In this document: in pieces, positions 45,090-54,598 of the stretch
Position numbering within the stretch: position 1 is the first letter of the stretch
How the letters are laid out: each line of letters begins with the position of its first letter
Source of the DNA: Nitrospirales bacterium
GTDB lineage: Bacteria > Nitrospirota > Nitrospiria > Nitrospirales > UBA8639
Direction of reading: 5' to 3'
NCBI GenBank assembly: GCA_021604005.1
Contig: BQIV01000017.1
Span: 1-64,000 of the forward strand
Length of the DNA stretch: 64,000 bases
Notes under the pieces: model-generated
Seen by the model: the letters and a program-made list of their open reading frames with translations, nothing else
Told to the model about the DNA's origin: nothing
Databases searched by the model: none
Made by a program: the position numbers and the translations under genes

Positions 45090-45413
45090 TTATTTACTTT
45101 TCTTCTTTGTGGATTTCCCCCACGTTTCTTTTAAGACCGACTTCCACTCATCACGAGACACGGCTGGCATCGTCTTAATGCGGATATGCCCCATTGAAGC
45201 ATTGAGGACCCCGGCCTTTATGGCAGCGCGATTATGCGGAAATTCCAAGATAGCCACCACATCATATTCACCCAGACAATAATACGCATGCACCAACTTG
45301 CCACCCAAGGATTCCACATTCTTCTTCACCATGTCAGACCGTGCGATACCTTTCGCCTTCATGGTCTTCAACCCTTCGTGTGTAAAGTTCACTAAGCTCA
45401 CATAGACAGGCAT
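45090..45413 (-). CDS. GYD-domain protein
   Basis: 107 residues of the GYD family (PF08734), a ferredoxin-like fold: MPVYVSLVNFTHEGLKTMK, AYYCLGEYDVVAILEFP and a Lys-rich tail (GKSTKKKSK). The GYD name comes from a Gly-Tyr/Glu-Tyr-Asp motif, here GEYD. Role unknown. A strong ribosome site (AGGAGG) precedes the ATG at 45413. Confidence 0.87.
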   Translation of the reverse strand: MPVYVSLVNFTHEGLKTMKAKGIARSDMVKKNVESLGGKLVHAYYCLGEYDVVAILEFPHNRAAIKAGVLNASMGHIRIKTMPAVSRDEWKSVLKETWGKSTKKKSK

Positions 45414-45715
45414 GGTGCACCTCCTGTTGATGTAATAAATAATGAAAACGTCTCTTCTCGAAATAGCATAAGAGTATCCTAAAGAAAAAGCTCGAGGAAG
45501 GATAGTCTTTTTTGTCTAGAGCCTCGAGTTACGAGCGCAACGGAGAAATCCCCAGCAAGGTAATTGCGTAAAAAATAGGATCACTCACCAAAGATTCAAT
45601 CAAAGAAAACGTGGTAGGTGAAATATGGAAGTGAGGCAAGCACACAAGAATTGATGTCGAGAGTATTGAAGAATTTAACTCGTCGATAGCGAGCTAGTCC
45701 TGACATTCATTAAAG

Positions 45716-45760
45716 GGTGCCTCTAAAAAATCTGGTTTTTGGTGTGAGTGCAAGAACGCT
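45716..45760. repeat. Degenerate left end of the MITE-like element
   Basis: GGTGCCTCTAAAAAATCTGG and the following GTGAGTGCAAGAA align with GGTCACCTCTAAAAACCAGG and GTGAGGGCAAGGA at 2143-2184. The inner and right parts are absent, so this is a truncated or decayed copy. Confidence 0.45.
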
Positions 45761-46081
45761 ACCCGAGCAACTTGGGCACCTGTTATCGTTCTCGTGGAAA
45801 GGAGAATCCATCCCAACAACGGAAAGATGGCAGTACCGTCTGCCCTCTGGCCCATCGTGCCCAAGGCCACTGCCCTAAGCTTTGGCTCATCTTCCATTTC
45901 GTCGACGTGAACAGAGACGGCCATTTGCGAGGGAAGACTTCATGATCCACGATGCAACAAATACGAGCCAAGTACCATGACGGCCAGTAGAGCAAAGAGG
46001 ACTGCCACAGCGTCATGAACCGTCTCAAGTTTGACTATAGCCGTCTCAACTATAGCGAAACCGCATAACGTTCAGCCGAAT

Positions 46082-46119
46082 GTACATCACGTACACAGCG
46101 CAACAGTACACATTGTACA
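46082..46119. promoter_or_regulatory. Regular array of four GTACA words
   Basis: GTACA begins at 46082, 46091, 46106 and 46115, giving spacings of 9, 15 and 9: two GTACA-N4-GTACA units whose starts are 24 bases apart. Such phasing suits binding of a dimeric or cooperative protein. It lies in a gene-poor region, not directly before a known start. Confidence 0.3.
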
Positions 46120-46214
46120 AGCAAAAGTTAAAAGGTACGGCTATAACTTACACTGAGGACAATGAAGATAAGGGCGAGCAAAGACCGCGTTTGACGATCA
46201 GATAAAAGAGTTGA

Positions 46215-46580
46215 TCACTCTGGGTCACGATGAACCGTGTCGAGGGAAAAAGCGGGCACACAGACAGCCACGTATTCAGCCCCACCCTGTTCTGGAGAGC
46301 TGTACCGCACCCATTCTCCTGGCGAACAGACAATGGCTTGACCAGCGAGAACATCAAAAGCTCCCTGCTCATGCTCGACACGGAGCATGCCTTTCAACAC
46401 CACCGTCGTTTCGGTGAAGTCCGGGCGCTGTCCAGGTTCCACCCAGCCTTGAGGCGAGACCATCTTGGCAACACTGATCGATTCATCGTTGGTTGCGACG
46501 CGTCCTGTATATTCTTCAATACGTTTTGGTTTATTACCAGCGGAGGTTATCACCGAAGGGTCTTCAATCAATCGCGGCAT
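46215..46580 (-). CDS. Cupin-domain protein, copy 2
   Basis: 121 residues, closely matching the cupin at 33142-33540: both have VVLKGMLRVEH, GEWVRYS, GAEYV.VCVPAFS and TVHRD. The ATG at 46580 follows GGAGG, fixing the start; the longer open frame to 46700 is not protein-like. Unlike copy 1 it has no coupled downstream gene. Role unknown; a small-molecule or metal-binding barrel. Confidence 0.82.
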   Translation of the reverse strand: MPRLIEDPSVITSAGNKPKRIEEYTGRVATNDESISVAKMVSPQGWVEPGQRPDFTETTVVLKGMLRVEHEQGAFDVLAGQAIVCSPGEWVRYSSPEQGGAEYVAVCVPAFSLDTVHRDPE

Positions 46581-46781
46581 CGAGAGGTCCTCCTTATGAC
46601 ATTCAGCATAACGTAGGCCACAAACCCTAATCAGCTCGTACGTAGGTGTCAAGAACTTTAGAAAAATATTTGGAGAAACATACGACATACAAGGAGACAA
46701 ATTTTAGGGGTATGTTGAGCACATCCTGTGATATGGTGAGACCATCGTTCCATATACAAGCCACAAGGATTGAGACACGCC

Positions 46782-48935
46782 ATGAAACCAGAAACATATG
46801 TCCACACAATTGCCACGGAACTGGGGATCACGAACAAGCAGGTAACCGTCACGATGGAGCTATTGGATGATGGCGCCACTGTTCCCTTTCTCGCACGCTA
46901 CCGAAAAGAAAAAACTGGAGGGCTCGATGAGGTTGTGATTACGTCCATTCGAGATCGAGTGGCTCAACTGCGAGAGTTAGACAAACGTCGTGCGGCCATT
47001 TTGTCTTCACTTGAAGAACAAGGCAATCTCACAGACGATCTCCAAGGCCACGTTCAAGGTGCCACTTCGATGGCGGAATTAGAGGACCTGTACCTACCCT
47101 ACCGACCCAAACGTCGCACCCGCGCCATGATCGCCAAAGAAAAAGGGTTAGAACCGCTAGCCAAAATCCTCTGGGATCAAGGTACGCAGCTGGATGTTGT
47201 GGCAGAAGCCGGCACGTATCTCAATGAAGACAAGGGCGTGGAGTCGCAAGAAGACGCGTTGGCAGGCGCACGTGATATTATGGCTGAATGGATCAACGAA
47301 GATCAGCAAGCTCGCGCAGCCATGCGCGCGCTGTTTTTAGAACACGGCATGTTCAAGACCACCGGCATGCGAGGAAAAGATATTCAAGCAAGCAAATATC
47401 GGGATTATGCGGAATGGGAAGAACCGGTGGCGACGGCACCATCCCATCGGGTACTCGCGATGCGCCGGGGAGAACAGGAAGAGTTCTTGAGCCTTCGTAT
47501 CGTTGTGCCGGAACACACAGCGCACTCTTTATTACAACGCCTGTTTGTAAAAGGAAGTGGGCTGTCAACAGACCAGGTAATCATGGCCATCCAAGATAGC
47601 TTCACTCGACTCCTGTCCCTCTCCATGGAGACGGAAACCCGTGTGGCAACCAAAGCTCGGGCGGATCAGACTGCCATTGAAGTGTTTGCACAAAACGTCC
47701 AGCAGCTACTCATGGCCTCACCTTTGGGCCAGAAAGCGGTGCTAGCCATCGATCCAGGGTTTCGCACCGGATGTAAAGTCGTCTGTCTTGATAGACAAGG
47801 CAATTTGCTCTATACGGATACCATTTACCCTCATCAGGGAACGGGCGCTGCTTCCAAAGCAGGAGACACGATCAGAGAGTTATGCAAGAAATTTGAAATT
47901 GAAGCCATTGCCATTGGAAATGGAACGGCAGGACGGGAAACCGAAACGTTTCTTCGCACATTGTCCTTACCCCCAGTCATTTCCCTCGTGATGGTCAATG
48001 AAAGCGGGGCCTCTGTCTATTCCGCTTCAGCCGTCGCACGTGAAGAATTTCCCGATCAAGATGTGACAGTACGTGGTGCAGTCTCCATCGGTCGGCGACT
48101 GATGGATCCACTAGCCGAACTCGTCAAGATCGACCCCAAAGCCATCGGAGTTGGGCAATATCAACACGATGTCGATCAGGGCATCTTGAAGCAACGTCTC
48201 CAGGATGTGGTCATTCGTTGCGTAAATCGGGTTGGAGTCGATGTCAATATGGCTAGTCCGCAACTCCTTACCGCTGTGTCTGGTGTCGGTCCACAACTGG
48301 CTCAGAACATCGTCACGTATCGACAGGAATATGGCCCCTTTCGAAATCGAACGGCTTTAAAAAAAGTTCCGCGATTGGGAGCGAAAGCATTTGAACAAGC
48401 AGCAGGATTTTTACGCATTACCGATGGCGATCATCCACTAGATGCCAGCGCAGTGCATCCGGAGCGATATCCAGTGGTCAATACCATGGCTAAAGATTTA
48501 GGCTGTACGGTGAAAGAATTAATGAACGACCTGGAGCAACAACAATCGATCAATCTCAATCAATACATCACAGAGGAAGTCGGGAAGCCGACATTAACCG
48601 ATATTCTGACCGAATTGGCGAAACCAGGTCGTGATCCACGCGAACAATTTGAACCAGTACGTTTCAATGAAGACGTGCAATCCATCGAACAAGTCGAACC
48701 CGGCATGGTTCTTTCTGGTGTTATCACCAATGTGACGGCTTTTGGTGCCTTCGTCGATATCGGCGTGCATCAAGATGGCCTCGTCCATATTAGTCAACTG
48801 GCCAATAGATATATTCGCGATCCGAACGACGTTGTCCACGTCAATCAACAAGTCAAAGTGACGGTCATGGAAGTCGATATTCCACGCAAGCGTATTGCGT
48901 TGTCGATGAAAGCTAGCTCAACCGAAACACACTGA
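46782..48935 (+). CDS. tex: Transcription accessory protein Tex
   Basis: 717 residues. N-terminal helical part (TVPFLARYRKEKTGGLDEV), a YqgF/RuvC-like domain (KAVLAIDPGFRTGCKVVCLD), two helix-hairpin-helix repeats (TAVSGVGPQLAQNIVTYRQE) and a C-terminal S1 domain (about 645-712: GVITNVTAFGAFVDIGVHQD). Tex binds RNA and RNA polymerase. The start is the ATG at 46782 with AAGGA upstream, preferred over the TTG at 46770. Fragments of its S1 region recur at 50866-51000 and 53170-53215. Confidence 0.95.
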   Translation: MKPETYVHTIATELGITNKQVTVTMELLDDGATVPFLARYRKEKTGGLDEVVITSIRDRVAQLRELDKRRAAILSSLEEQGNLTDDLQGHVQGATSMAELEDLYLPYRPKRRTRAMIAKEKGLEPLAKILWDQGTQLDVVAEAGTYLNEDKGVESQEDALAGARDIMAEWINEDQQARAAMRALFLEHGMFKTTGMRGKDIQASKYRDYAEWEEPVATAPSHRVLAMRRGEQEEFLSLRIVVPEHTAHSLLQRLFVKGSGLSTDQVIMAIQDSFTRLLSLSMETETRVATKARADQTAIEVFAQNVQQLLMASPLGQKAVLAIDPGFRTGCKVVCLDRQGNLLYTDTIYPHQGTGAASKAGDTIRELCKKFEIEAIAIGNGTAGRETETFLRTLSLPPVISLVMVNESGASVYSASAVAREEFPDQDVTVRGAVSIGRRLMDPLAELVKIDPKAIGVGQYQHDVDQGILKQRLQDVVIRCVNRVGVDVNMASPQLLTAVSGVGPQLAQNIVTYRQEYGPFRNRTALKKVPRLGAKAFEQAAGFLRITDGDHPLDASAVHPERYPVVNTMAKDLGCTVKELMNDLEQQQSINLNQYITEEVGKPTLTDILTELAKPGRDPREQFEPVRFNEDVQSIEQVEPGMVLSGVITNVTAFGAFVDIGVHQDGLVHISQLANRYIRDPNDVVHVNQQVKVTVMEVDIPRKRIALSMKASSTETH

Positions 48936-49081
48936 GCAAACATGCCTTCCCTCTCCATTAAAAAGAACGTGAGCGGAAGTGCGAACAAGGAATGTGCTTC
49001 GAGAGTTACGTCATCCACATTGAGAAACTGAAGGAACACAACCATTTGAATGATATTTTGTACGATGGGAAAGCAGAGTTC

Positions 49082-50734
49082 CTACGATGCCGATGCTAAG
49101 ATCTTTGAAATCAGAGCCTGCGCTTCTTTTTGAATGTCTCTAAGATGCGGCTCACCTCGAAAACTCTCTGCATAAATCTTATAGACATCTTCCGTTCCCG
49201 ACGGGCGAGCAGCAAACCACCCATTCTCCGTCATCACCTTTAAGCCACCAATCGCACTCCCCGTTCCAGGCGCTTCAGTCAAAATGTTGGTTATCCTCTC
49301 CCCTGCTAACTCCGATGCTTGAATCTGCTGAGGCGTAAGTTGCTTGAGAATGGCTTTCTGCGCAGGCGTGGCTGGCGCATCAATGCGTTCATAGACTGGA
49401 GTCCCTAGCTCTTTCGTCAGATCGAGATACAGTTGACCCGGATCACGACCGGTAGAAGCCATCATCTCTGCCGCCAGCAGATCCATGATGATTCCATCTT
49501 TATCGGTTGTCCACACCGTTCCATCACGACGAAGTAACGAGGCCCCGGCACTCTCTTCTCCCCCAAAACCAATAGAGCCATCACGCAGTCCATTCACAAA
49601 CCACTTAAATCCAACAGGGACTTCAACGAGACGCCGCCCTAACTTGGCCGCCACTCGATCAATCATCCCGCTACTAACGACCGTCTTCCCAACCGCAGCA
49701 TCCTTTCCCCAGCCAGAGCGTTGGGTGAACAGATAAGAAATAGCCACCGATAGATAGTGGTTGGGATTCATCAATCCCGCACTCCGCGTCACAATCCCAT
49801 GCCGGTCGTGATCGGTGTCATTTGCAAACGCAATATCAAAACGATCCTTCAAGGCAATGAGCCCGGCCATGGCGTGCGAGGAAGAGCAGTCCATGCGAAT
49901 CTTCCCATCCCAATCCAAATTCATAAAGCGAAACGTTGGATCCACATCTTCATGCACAACAGTAACGGCAAAGTTATATCGCTCGGCAATGGGTCCCCAA
50001 TAAGCCACTCCCGCTCCACCGAGCGGGTCAACCCCAATGGACAGTTGCGCACCCCGGATCAATTCCATATCGATCACTGAGCCTAAATCTTCAACAAACG
50101 CACCCACATAGTCATACGGCTTTGTGGTCGATGCTCGACGGGCCTTCTCATATGAAATGCGTCTCACCTCGCGCAAGTCGTCAGCCAGTAACGCATTGGC
50201 CTGCTTTTCAATCCAGGTGGTGACCTCGGAATCCGCCGGACCGCCATGAGGCGGGTTGTACTTAAAGCCGCCATCTTCTGGTGGGTTGTGTGAAGGGGTA
50301 ATCACGATGCCGTCGGCAACTCCCGTCTTCCGACCTTGATTGTAGGCCAGGATGGCATGAGAAATAACCGGAGTCGGCGTGTACCCATTGTCACGGTCCA
50401 CCATCACCACCACGCCATTGGCAGCCAACACTTCAAGCGTACTGACCAAAGCCGGTTCTGAAAGCGCATGCGTATCCATTCCTAAAAAAAGTGGTCCGTC
50501 AATGCGTTGTTGCTGACGATACAGACAGATCGCCTGAGCCGTTGCCAAAATATGGGCTTCATTAAATGATAACTTCAACGAGGAACCCCGATGCCCCGAT
50601 GTCCCAAAGGCCACTCGTTGTTCAGGCACCGACGGGTCTGGACGAGCAGTGTAATAGGCGGTGACTAATCGAGGAATATTGGCAAGCATGGAAGGTTCGG
50701 TTGGTTTTCCAGCGAGGGGGCTGAGGTTTTTCAT
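49082..50734 (-). CDS. pgm: Phosphoglucomutase (alpha-D-glucose specific)
   Basis: Interconverts glucose-1- and glucose-6-phosphate. 550 residues, four domains: [13 protein letters not shown] at the start, active Ser in [18 protein letters not shown] (about 145), metal loop NDTDHDRHG (about 300), sugar loop FGGEESAG (about 395) and phosphate loop [15 protein letters not shown] near the end. It can consume the product of the glycogen phosphorylase in this window. Ribosome site GGAG before the ATG at 50734. Confidence 0.95.
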   Translation of the reverse strand: MKNLSPLAGKPTEPSMLANIPRLVTAYYTARPDPSVPEQRVAFGTSGHRGSSLKLSFNEAHILATAQAICLYRQQQRIDGPLFLGMDTHALSEPALVSTLEVLAANGVVVMVDRDNGYTPTPVISHAILAYNQGRKTGVADGIVITPSHNPPEDGGFKYNPPHGGPADSEVTTWIEKQANALLADDLREVRRISYEKARRASTTKPYDYVGAFVEDLGSVIDMELIRGAQLSIGVDPLGGAGVAYWGPIAERYNFAVTVVHEDVDPTFRFMNLDWDGKIRMDCSSSHAMAGLIALKDRFDIAFANDTDHDRHGIVTRSAGLMNPNHYLSVAISYLFTQRSGWGKDAAVGKTVVSSGMIDRVAAKLGRRLVEVPVGFKWFVNGLRDGSIGFGGEESAGASLLRRDGTVWTTDKDGIIMDLLAAEMMASTGRDPGQLYLDLTKELGTPVYERIDAPATPAQKAILKQLTPQQIQASELAGERITNILTEAPGTGSAIGGLKVMTENGWFAARPSGTEDVYKIYAESFRGEPHLRDIQKEAQALISKILASAS

Positions 50735-51088
50735 ACAATCTCCACGTTCATAAAAAGGTAAACGTCACAACGCTTGAGGTTTCAACGAGACAAGACAGAC
50801 CATACCGATATTCACCGACATATTCAAAGGTACTTTCCTTCGTCACTTTCCCGCTTGGTTTGCTCTAAAGTCGTCACCATGTGACTGCGCTTTGGAGCCT
50901 TTGTCGATATCGAAGTGCATCAGGATAGCCTCGTCCATATTCAGTCTACCTGAGAATCGATGTCTTAGCATTCCCAATACAATCGTCTAAGTCAACCAAT
51001 AAAACAACGTATGATCTTTCTATGTAGACAGAGCTGAAGTGAGGGCAAGCCATGAACCTGTATGAGAGAAATTCTCAATAAGTCTGAC
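50735..51088. other. Intergenic region with a tex relic
   Basis: Holds the pgm promoter on the minus strand and a decayed piece of the tex S1 coding region (listed separately). No intact gene. Confidence 0.6.
50866..51000 (+). pseudogene. Relic of the tex S1-domain region (fragment 1)
   Basis: TTTGTCGATATC, GTGCATCA and GCCTCGTCCATATT at 50900-50941 align with 48750-48791 of tex at roughly four of five bases. Translation reads FVDIEVHQDSLVHI in one frame, against FVDIGVHQDGLVHI in Tex, but the frame shifts just before and a TGA follows. Similarity fades by about 51000. It is too diverged from tex to be a recent copy. Confidence 0.7.
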
Positions 51089-51502
51089 TTATGTGGGCAG
51101 AACTAACACCTTCGCCGACAAACACGTTTTCCGAAGTTTACTGTCGAGAGTCGCTAATGGCATATCACGTCGCTTGGCAAGTTCAAGGTATGAGGCATCG
51201 TAGGTCGTTAAGTCATACTTTTTAGCCAACGACAGGGTATCATTAAGCGATTCTTCTGTAGAGGCATCATCAATCTCCACTGGTAACGCACGAAATTCTC
51301 TGACCAGACGACTCATGTCCCGGACCGTCAATCTTCCTCGCCTCACAGCAACCAGTAATACATTGCCAATCTCCAACGGCCAAACGGGCGGCGCAACGAC
51401 TAACTCGGTGCTCAGACGATCAGCTAAGGGGTCAAGGATGGGGTTGGATTCGTCAGGGAGAGCCCATGCTAATGCGACAGAACTATCCAGCACAAACGAC
51501 AT
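51089..51502 (-). CDS. vapC: PIN-domain toxin (VapC type)
   Basis: 137 residues, PIN ribonuclease fold. Acidic metal ligands: Asp6 (VLDSSVALAW), Glu44 (PLEIGNVL), Asp98 region (TYDASYLELA) and the later ATLDSKL. It overlaps the antitoxin stop by one base (TGATG). VapC toxins cleave tRNA or rRNA and are held by the antitoxin. The pair sits in an accessory island between two tex fragments. Confidence 0.9.
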   Translation of the reverse strand: MSFVLDSSVALAWALPDESNPILDPLADRLSTELVVAPPVWPLEIGNVLLVAVRRGRLTVRDMSRLVREFRALPVEIDDASTEESLNDTLSLAKKYDLTTYDASYLELAKRRDMPLATLDSKLRKTCLSAKVLVLPT

Positions 51503-51774
51503 CAGTAGCGGTGTCCTTGGTGGGCTAAATTACGAAGCCTTTCACCTTTCTTCAGTAATCTTTGCATTTGCATTCCACGTTTACGCAGAGTCTCGCGAAA
51601 TACACGAATATTGGAAATCGTCCGACGCACCGCCTCACCATCCGTCCGAGTCACAGGGACAAGTTCAGCGACTGGCCGGCCATGTTTCGTGATCACAAAG
51701 TGCTCACCTTTTTGGGTACGTTCCAGTAATTGCGGCAAATGGGTTTTTGCATCATACGCGCCAACTTCTGGCAT
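51502..51774 (-). CDS. vapB: Phd/VapB-type antitoxin
   Basis: 90 residues: VGAYDAKTHLPQLLERTQKG and HFVITKHGRPVAELVPV are the Phd/YefM DNA-binding fold. The C-terminal basic part wraps the toxin. The ATG at 51774 follows AAGGAG. It lies upstream of vapC and probably autoregulates the operon through the inverted repeat at 51805-51825. Confidence 0.9.
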   Translation of the reverse strand: MPEVGAYDAKTHLPQLLERTQKGEHFVITKHGRPVAELVPVTRTDGEAVRRTISNIRVFRETLRKRGMQMQRLLKKGERLRNLAHQGHRY

Positions 51775-51804
51775 ACATCACACTCCTTCATTATTCAGAC
51801 TAGC

Positions 51805-51825
51805 CTTAGACTAGTTTATTCTAAG
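51805..51825. promoter_or_regulatory. Inverted repeat upstream of the antitoxin gene
   Basis: CTTAGA (51805-51810) and TCTAAG (51820-51825) are exact inverted repeats around nine bases. AGACTAG also occurs twice directly within 51797-51813. Position just upstream of the antitoxin start fits an autoregulatory operator. Confidence 0.4.
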
Positions 51826-51977
51826 TTCTCTTCCACGTCAATATCAAAGGACGCTAAGGAAAATTGGCCAAAGGCGCGTATTCATCAGATGCTCACAACG
51901 TTTCGCTGCTACACATCGTCATAACTGGGTCATTTTCCCAGTTGGATTTTGCATCTTCATCCAAAAGATCGACCGGT

Positions 51978-52706
51978 CTACACAGACTTAATCTGTTCTC
52001 GAACCCATTCGTGAATGATCTTGACCATCTCCGGTGTGTGCTCGGAAAACACGTGGTCTGCACCTTCAATCTGCAGAAGCTGCTTGGGGTCATTGGCTTG
52101 TTCGTAAATATCGAGCGAGTCCTGGAGAGGGACCACGTCATCTGCCGTTCCGTGGACGAGCAGCCAGGGAACCTGAATCGATAGGGCGCAGGGAAGAACG
52201 GTTCCAATGGTCTCGGTGTCATCAATAAACGCCTGCGATAGCGGACATGTCGGCTCGTCCCACATACAGCCCGTATCCGGCATCACGTCACTGAACTCGC
52301 GTTGCGCGAACGCTTTCGTATGCACCATTCCGGCAAGTGAAACGAGTCTGACAATACGAGTGTCTGTGCTAGCTCGAAGCACACCGACGGCTCCTCCCAT
52401 ACTATGGCCAACATACAGGATGTTCCATCCGTCAAGCGCGTCGATCACGCAACCAAGGTCTTCCACTTCCTTTGAGATCGTAGAGTCCTCGAATCGACCT
52501 TCCGAATCGCCGTTGCCGGAAAACGACATTCTGAGCGCTGGAATACCATCGGTTGACAATGCTTCAGCCAACGCGACGACGAACGGGCGATCCTTATTAC
52601 CCGTGACCCCATGCCCGATGACCACGACGACCTTCTTACCTGCCTCGCCTTGGTGGAATGTGTAGTCGATCTTTTCGCCTTCAACATTGCGAATAGTTCC
52701 AAACAT
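51978..52706 (-). CDS. Alpha/beta-hydrolase (242 aa)
   Basis: VVVIGHGVTGNKDRPF forms the first strand and oxyanion loop, LYVGHSMGGAVGV holds the nucleophile Ser (about 98), LLVHGTADDVVP the Asp and GADHVF the His. Typical small serine hydrolase, cytoplasmic. Substrate unknown. GGGG ribosome site before the ATG at 52706. It lies between two antitoxin genes; a link to them is not evident. Confidence 0.9.
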   Translation of the reverse strand: MFGTIRNVEGEKIDYTFHQGEAGKKVVVVIGHGVTGNKDRPFVVALAEALSTDGIPALRMSFSGNGDSEGRFEDSTISKEVEDLGCVIDALDGWNILYVGHSMGGAVGVLRASTDTRIVRLVSLAGMVHTKAFAQREFSDVMPDTGCMWDEPTCPLSQAFIDDTETIGTVLPCALSIQVPWLLVHGTADDVVPLQDSLDIYEQANDPKQLLQIEGADHVFSEHTPEMVKIIHEWVREQIKSV

Positions 52707-52829
52707 GATTTCCCCTGTGATCCGTTAAGATTCTAGTGAATGGAAGCAAGATGCGAGCAGGAACAGTCCGAAGCTCTGGGCCTTCACCCAGGGAGTGGCT
52801 TCACTCGTCCCCGAAAACAACTGCGCAAT

Positions 52830-53114
52830 CTATCTAGACGTTATTTTTTGAAATAGTCGCTCTGCAGGAACGGATTTTCTTATAGCATATTCTTTTCGTG
52901 CCCGTTTGATTTGCCTAAGTAACTTCTTATCCTTCAATTCATCGATGGCTTCGACTAAGTCCAGCATGTCGATAGAAGGAACAAGGAATGATACAGGTTT
53001 GCCACGAAATACAACTAACGAGGGAACTTTTGATTTGATCAGCTTAGAGAGTTGTGACCGCGCTTCTAGAACGTTAACCGGCTTGGCTTTGTGCAGTAGA
53101 TTGTATGCACCCAT
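52830..53114 (-). CDS. Orphan Phd/YefM-like antitoxin
   Basis: 94 residues: VNVLEARSQLSKLIKSK, then VVFRGKPVSFLVPS, the Phd fold, and a Lys-rich C-terminus (KDKKLLRQIKRARKEYA). GAGG precedes the ATG at 53114. No toxin gene follows within the 120 bases before the hydrolase, and none precedes it. It may be the remains of a toxin-antitoxin pair or may act in trans. Confidence 0.8.
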   Translation of the reverse strand: MGAYNLLHKAKPVNVLEARSQLSKLIKSKVPSLVVFRGKPVSFLVPSIDMLDLVEAIDELKDKKLLRQIKRARKEYAIRKSVPAERLFQKITSR

Positions 53115-53169
53115 ATGATACCTCTATCTACATTGCAGTATATAGACATTAGTAGATATCGAGTCAATT

Positions 53170-53215
53170 AACAAGGTCGAACCCGGTATGACCCTGTCAG
53201 GAGCTGTCATCATTT
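53170..53215 (+). pseudogene. Relic of tex S1-domain region (fragment 2)
   Basis: AACAAGGTCGAACCCGGTAT and the following CTGTCAGGAGCTGTCATCA align with 48688-48729 of tex (Tex residues around EQVEPGMVLSGVI). One extra G shifts the frame and TGA follows. It corresponds to the part of tex just before that matched by fragment 1, yet lies 2.2 kb to the right of it. Confidence 0.6.
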
Positions 53216-53340
53216 GAGGACCGCCTACTTATCATGAAACACGCGGCTTGCCCATCTGTTTGGTGATGCCTGGAATAGATTCCTTATAGGAATATGAGTA
53301 TAAAACTAGGGCCCCAAGGCCGTGCGCGCAAATAAGTGTT

Positions 53341-54558
53341 TTAATTGATGGTTGCGTTTTCATCATCGTTTTTCGCAATCAATGCTTGGGCTTTTTGGAG
53401 AAACAAATTATAGTTATCCATTTCTTTCCAACCGAATATCTGTCTTGCTGCATTACAAGAAAGTAAAACTGATTCTGCAGAAAATCCTCCAATCTCTCCT
53501 ATTATTTGAGGGTCGTCATTATGGAAATGAATTAAGAATGTGTTTTCATCTGATTTTTTTACTCGATACGCGTGAGCCCCTGTAGTGCCATAAACCATTT
53601 GGTGCGATAAGAGATAAGTCCAATACGAGTTTAAGTTTCGAAAACGCACCGAAGCATCCTTTTCGGAAGAAAACGTTCCTAAGCGCTGAATTCCTATATC
53701 TCTTGCAAAACGCTGAAGTTTTTCTCTTCGATTTTCAAGCATCTCCAGCGTCTCGCGAACATTCTTTTCCAACCCAAGATTTGAAGCCTCGAGAATCAGC
53801 TTTCTGTCGGTGCTTATTGACTGATTTTCCCATCCAAGTAGTTTAGCCGCTTTTTGATCTTTTGAAGCAGCCAATTCCAGTAAGTGCAGAGACTCTATGT
53901 ACAATGATCGAGCTAAAATCATTCCCTCTTCAGAAATTTTATTTTTCAAAAGAAGAGTAATGCCTTCAAAGAGGCCAAGAGCACGAGAAAACTTTAATAA
54001 AACCAGCGTGTCAGTTGGATTAGTTTCACAATAGCCCTTTGGCACATAACTAGTTACAGCATTCTTGACACTCTCAAGGAATTCAATAGTTTCTTTAAAT
54101 TCAAGTTTGTCAGTTGGTTTGGAAACGATTGGTTTAATGTGTTCCCTTTTTGGCTGTGGATCCACAATAATTCCCTCGGGACCAAAAATTTCAATTGAGC
54201 TTGCTTGTAAAGACACTCCTTCTCCTACACGAGGAGATATTTCTTGCTCGTAAGAAAGATTAAACTTTCCATCATCTGAAATAGAGAAGGACTTAACTTG
54301 GAATTTCCAATTCAATATTGGATATTTTTGGTCTGTGGCAGCCAAGTCATCGTGCTCTGACAGCAGATATCCATTAAATTGACGGATATATCCAGTTGTT
54401 CCTAGGGGTTTGTCGTATGGAGATTGGAAGAATTCTTTTAGATCTTCGGTAAATTCTAAGAGTGCTACAATTGCCTGCCTGAGATAGGAAGCAGTCTTAT
54501 CCCTAACGGTCTCAGCTAAAGGGAGAATTTCAGAAAAGGATAAAAATCCGTGTTCCAT
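53341..54558 (-). CDS. C-terminal part of a split, unrecognised protein (405 aa)
   Basis: A long frame with clear coding character but no known motif; the segment EGITLLLKNKISEEGMILAR with LYIESLHLLELAA is helical and faintly like DUF5677 proteins. The ATG at 54558 has no ribosome site. The frame is open further upstream without a stop, to the A-run near 54615, where it meets the end of the next upstream frame. I therefore read it as the 3' part of one gene of 652 codons (55296 to 53341) interrupted twice. Base composition is markedly AT-rich against the rest of the window, as in transferred DNA. Confidence 0.7.
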   Translation of the reverse strand: MEHGFLSFSEILPLAETVRDKTASYLRQAIVALLEFTEDLKEFFQSPYDKPLGTTGYIRQFNGYLLSEHDDLAATDQKYPILNWKFQVKSFSISDDGKFNLSYEQEISPRVGEGVSLQASSIEIFGPEGIIVDPQPKREHIKPIVSKPTDKLEFKETIEFLESVKNAVTSYVPKGYCETNPTDTLVLLKFSRALGLFEGITLLLKNKISEEGMILARSLYIESLHLLELAASKDQKAAKLLGWENQSISTDRKLILEASNLGLEKNVRETLEMLENRREKLQRFARDIGIQRLGTFSSEKDASVRFRNLNSYWTYLLSHQMVYGTTGAHAYRVKKSDENTFLIHFHNDDPQIIGEIGGFSAESVLLSCNAARQIFGWKEMDNYNLFLQKAQALIAKNDDENATIN

Positions 54559-54598
54559 TCCATCGCTAGCTCGTTTTGCATCTCTATGACAGGCTAAG

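Larger units (their letters stand above)
45414..46214. other. 800-bp gene-poor region with relic repeats
   Basis: No gene is accepted. It holds a stem CTCGAGG/CCTCGAG (45491-45528), a degraded copy of the MITE-like element near 45716-45760, short CTATAGC words shared with other intergenic repeats, and a regular set of four GTACA words (46082-46119). Short frames such as 45694-45924 run through the relic repeat and look accidental. Confidence 0.55.

Noticed and set aside
45694-45924. 76-codon minus-strand frame
   Set aside because: It runs through the decayed MITE-like copy and has no family features; several other frames overlap it.
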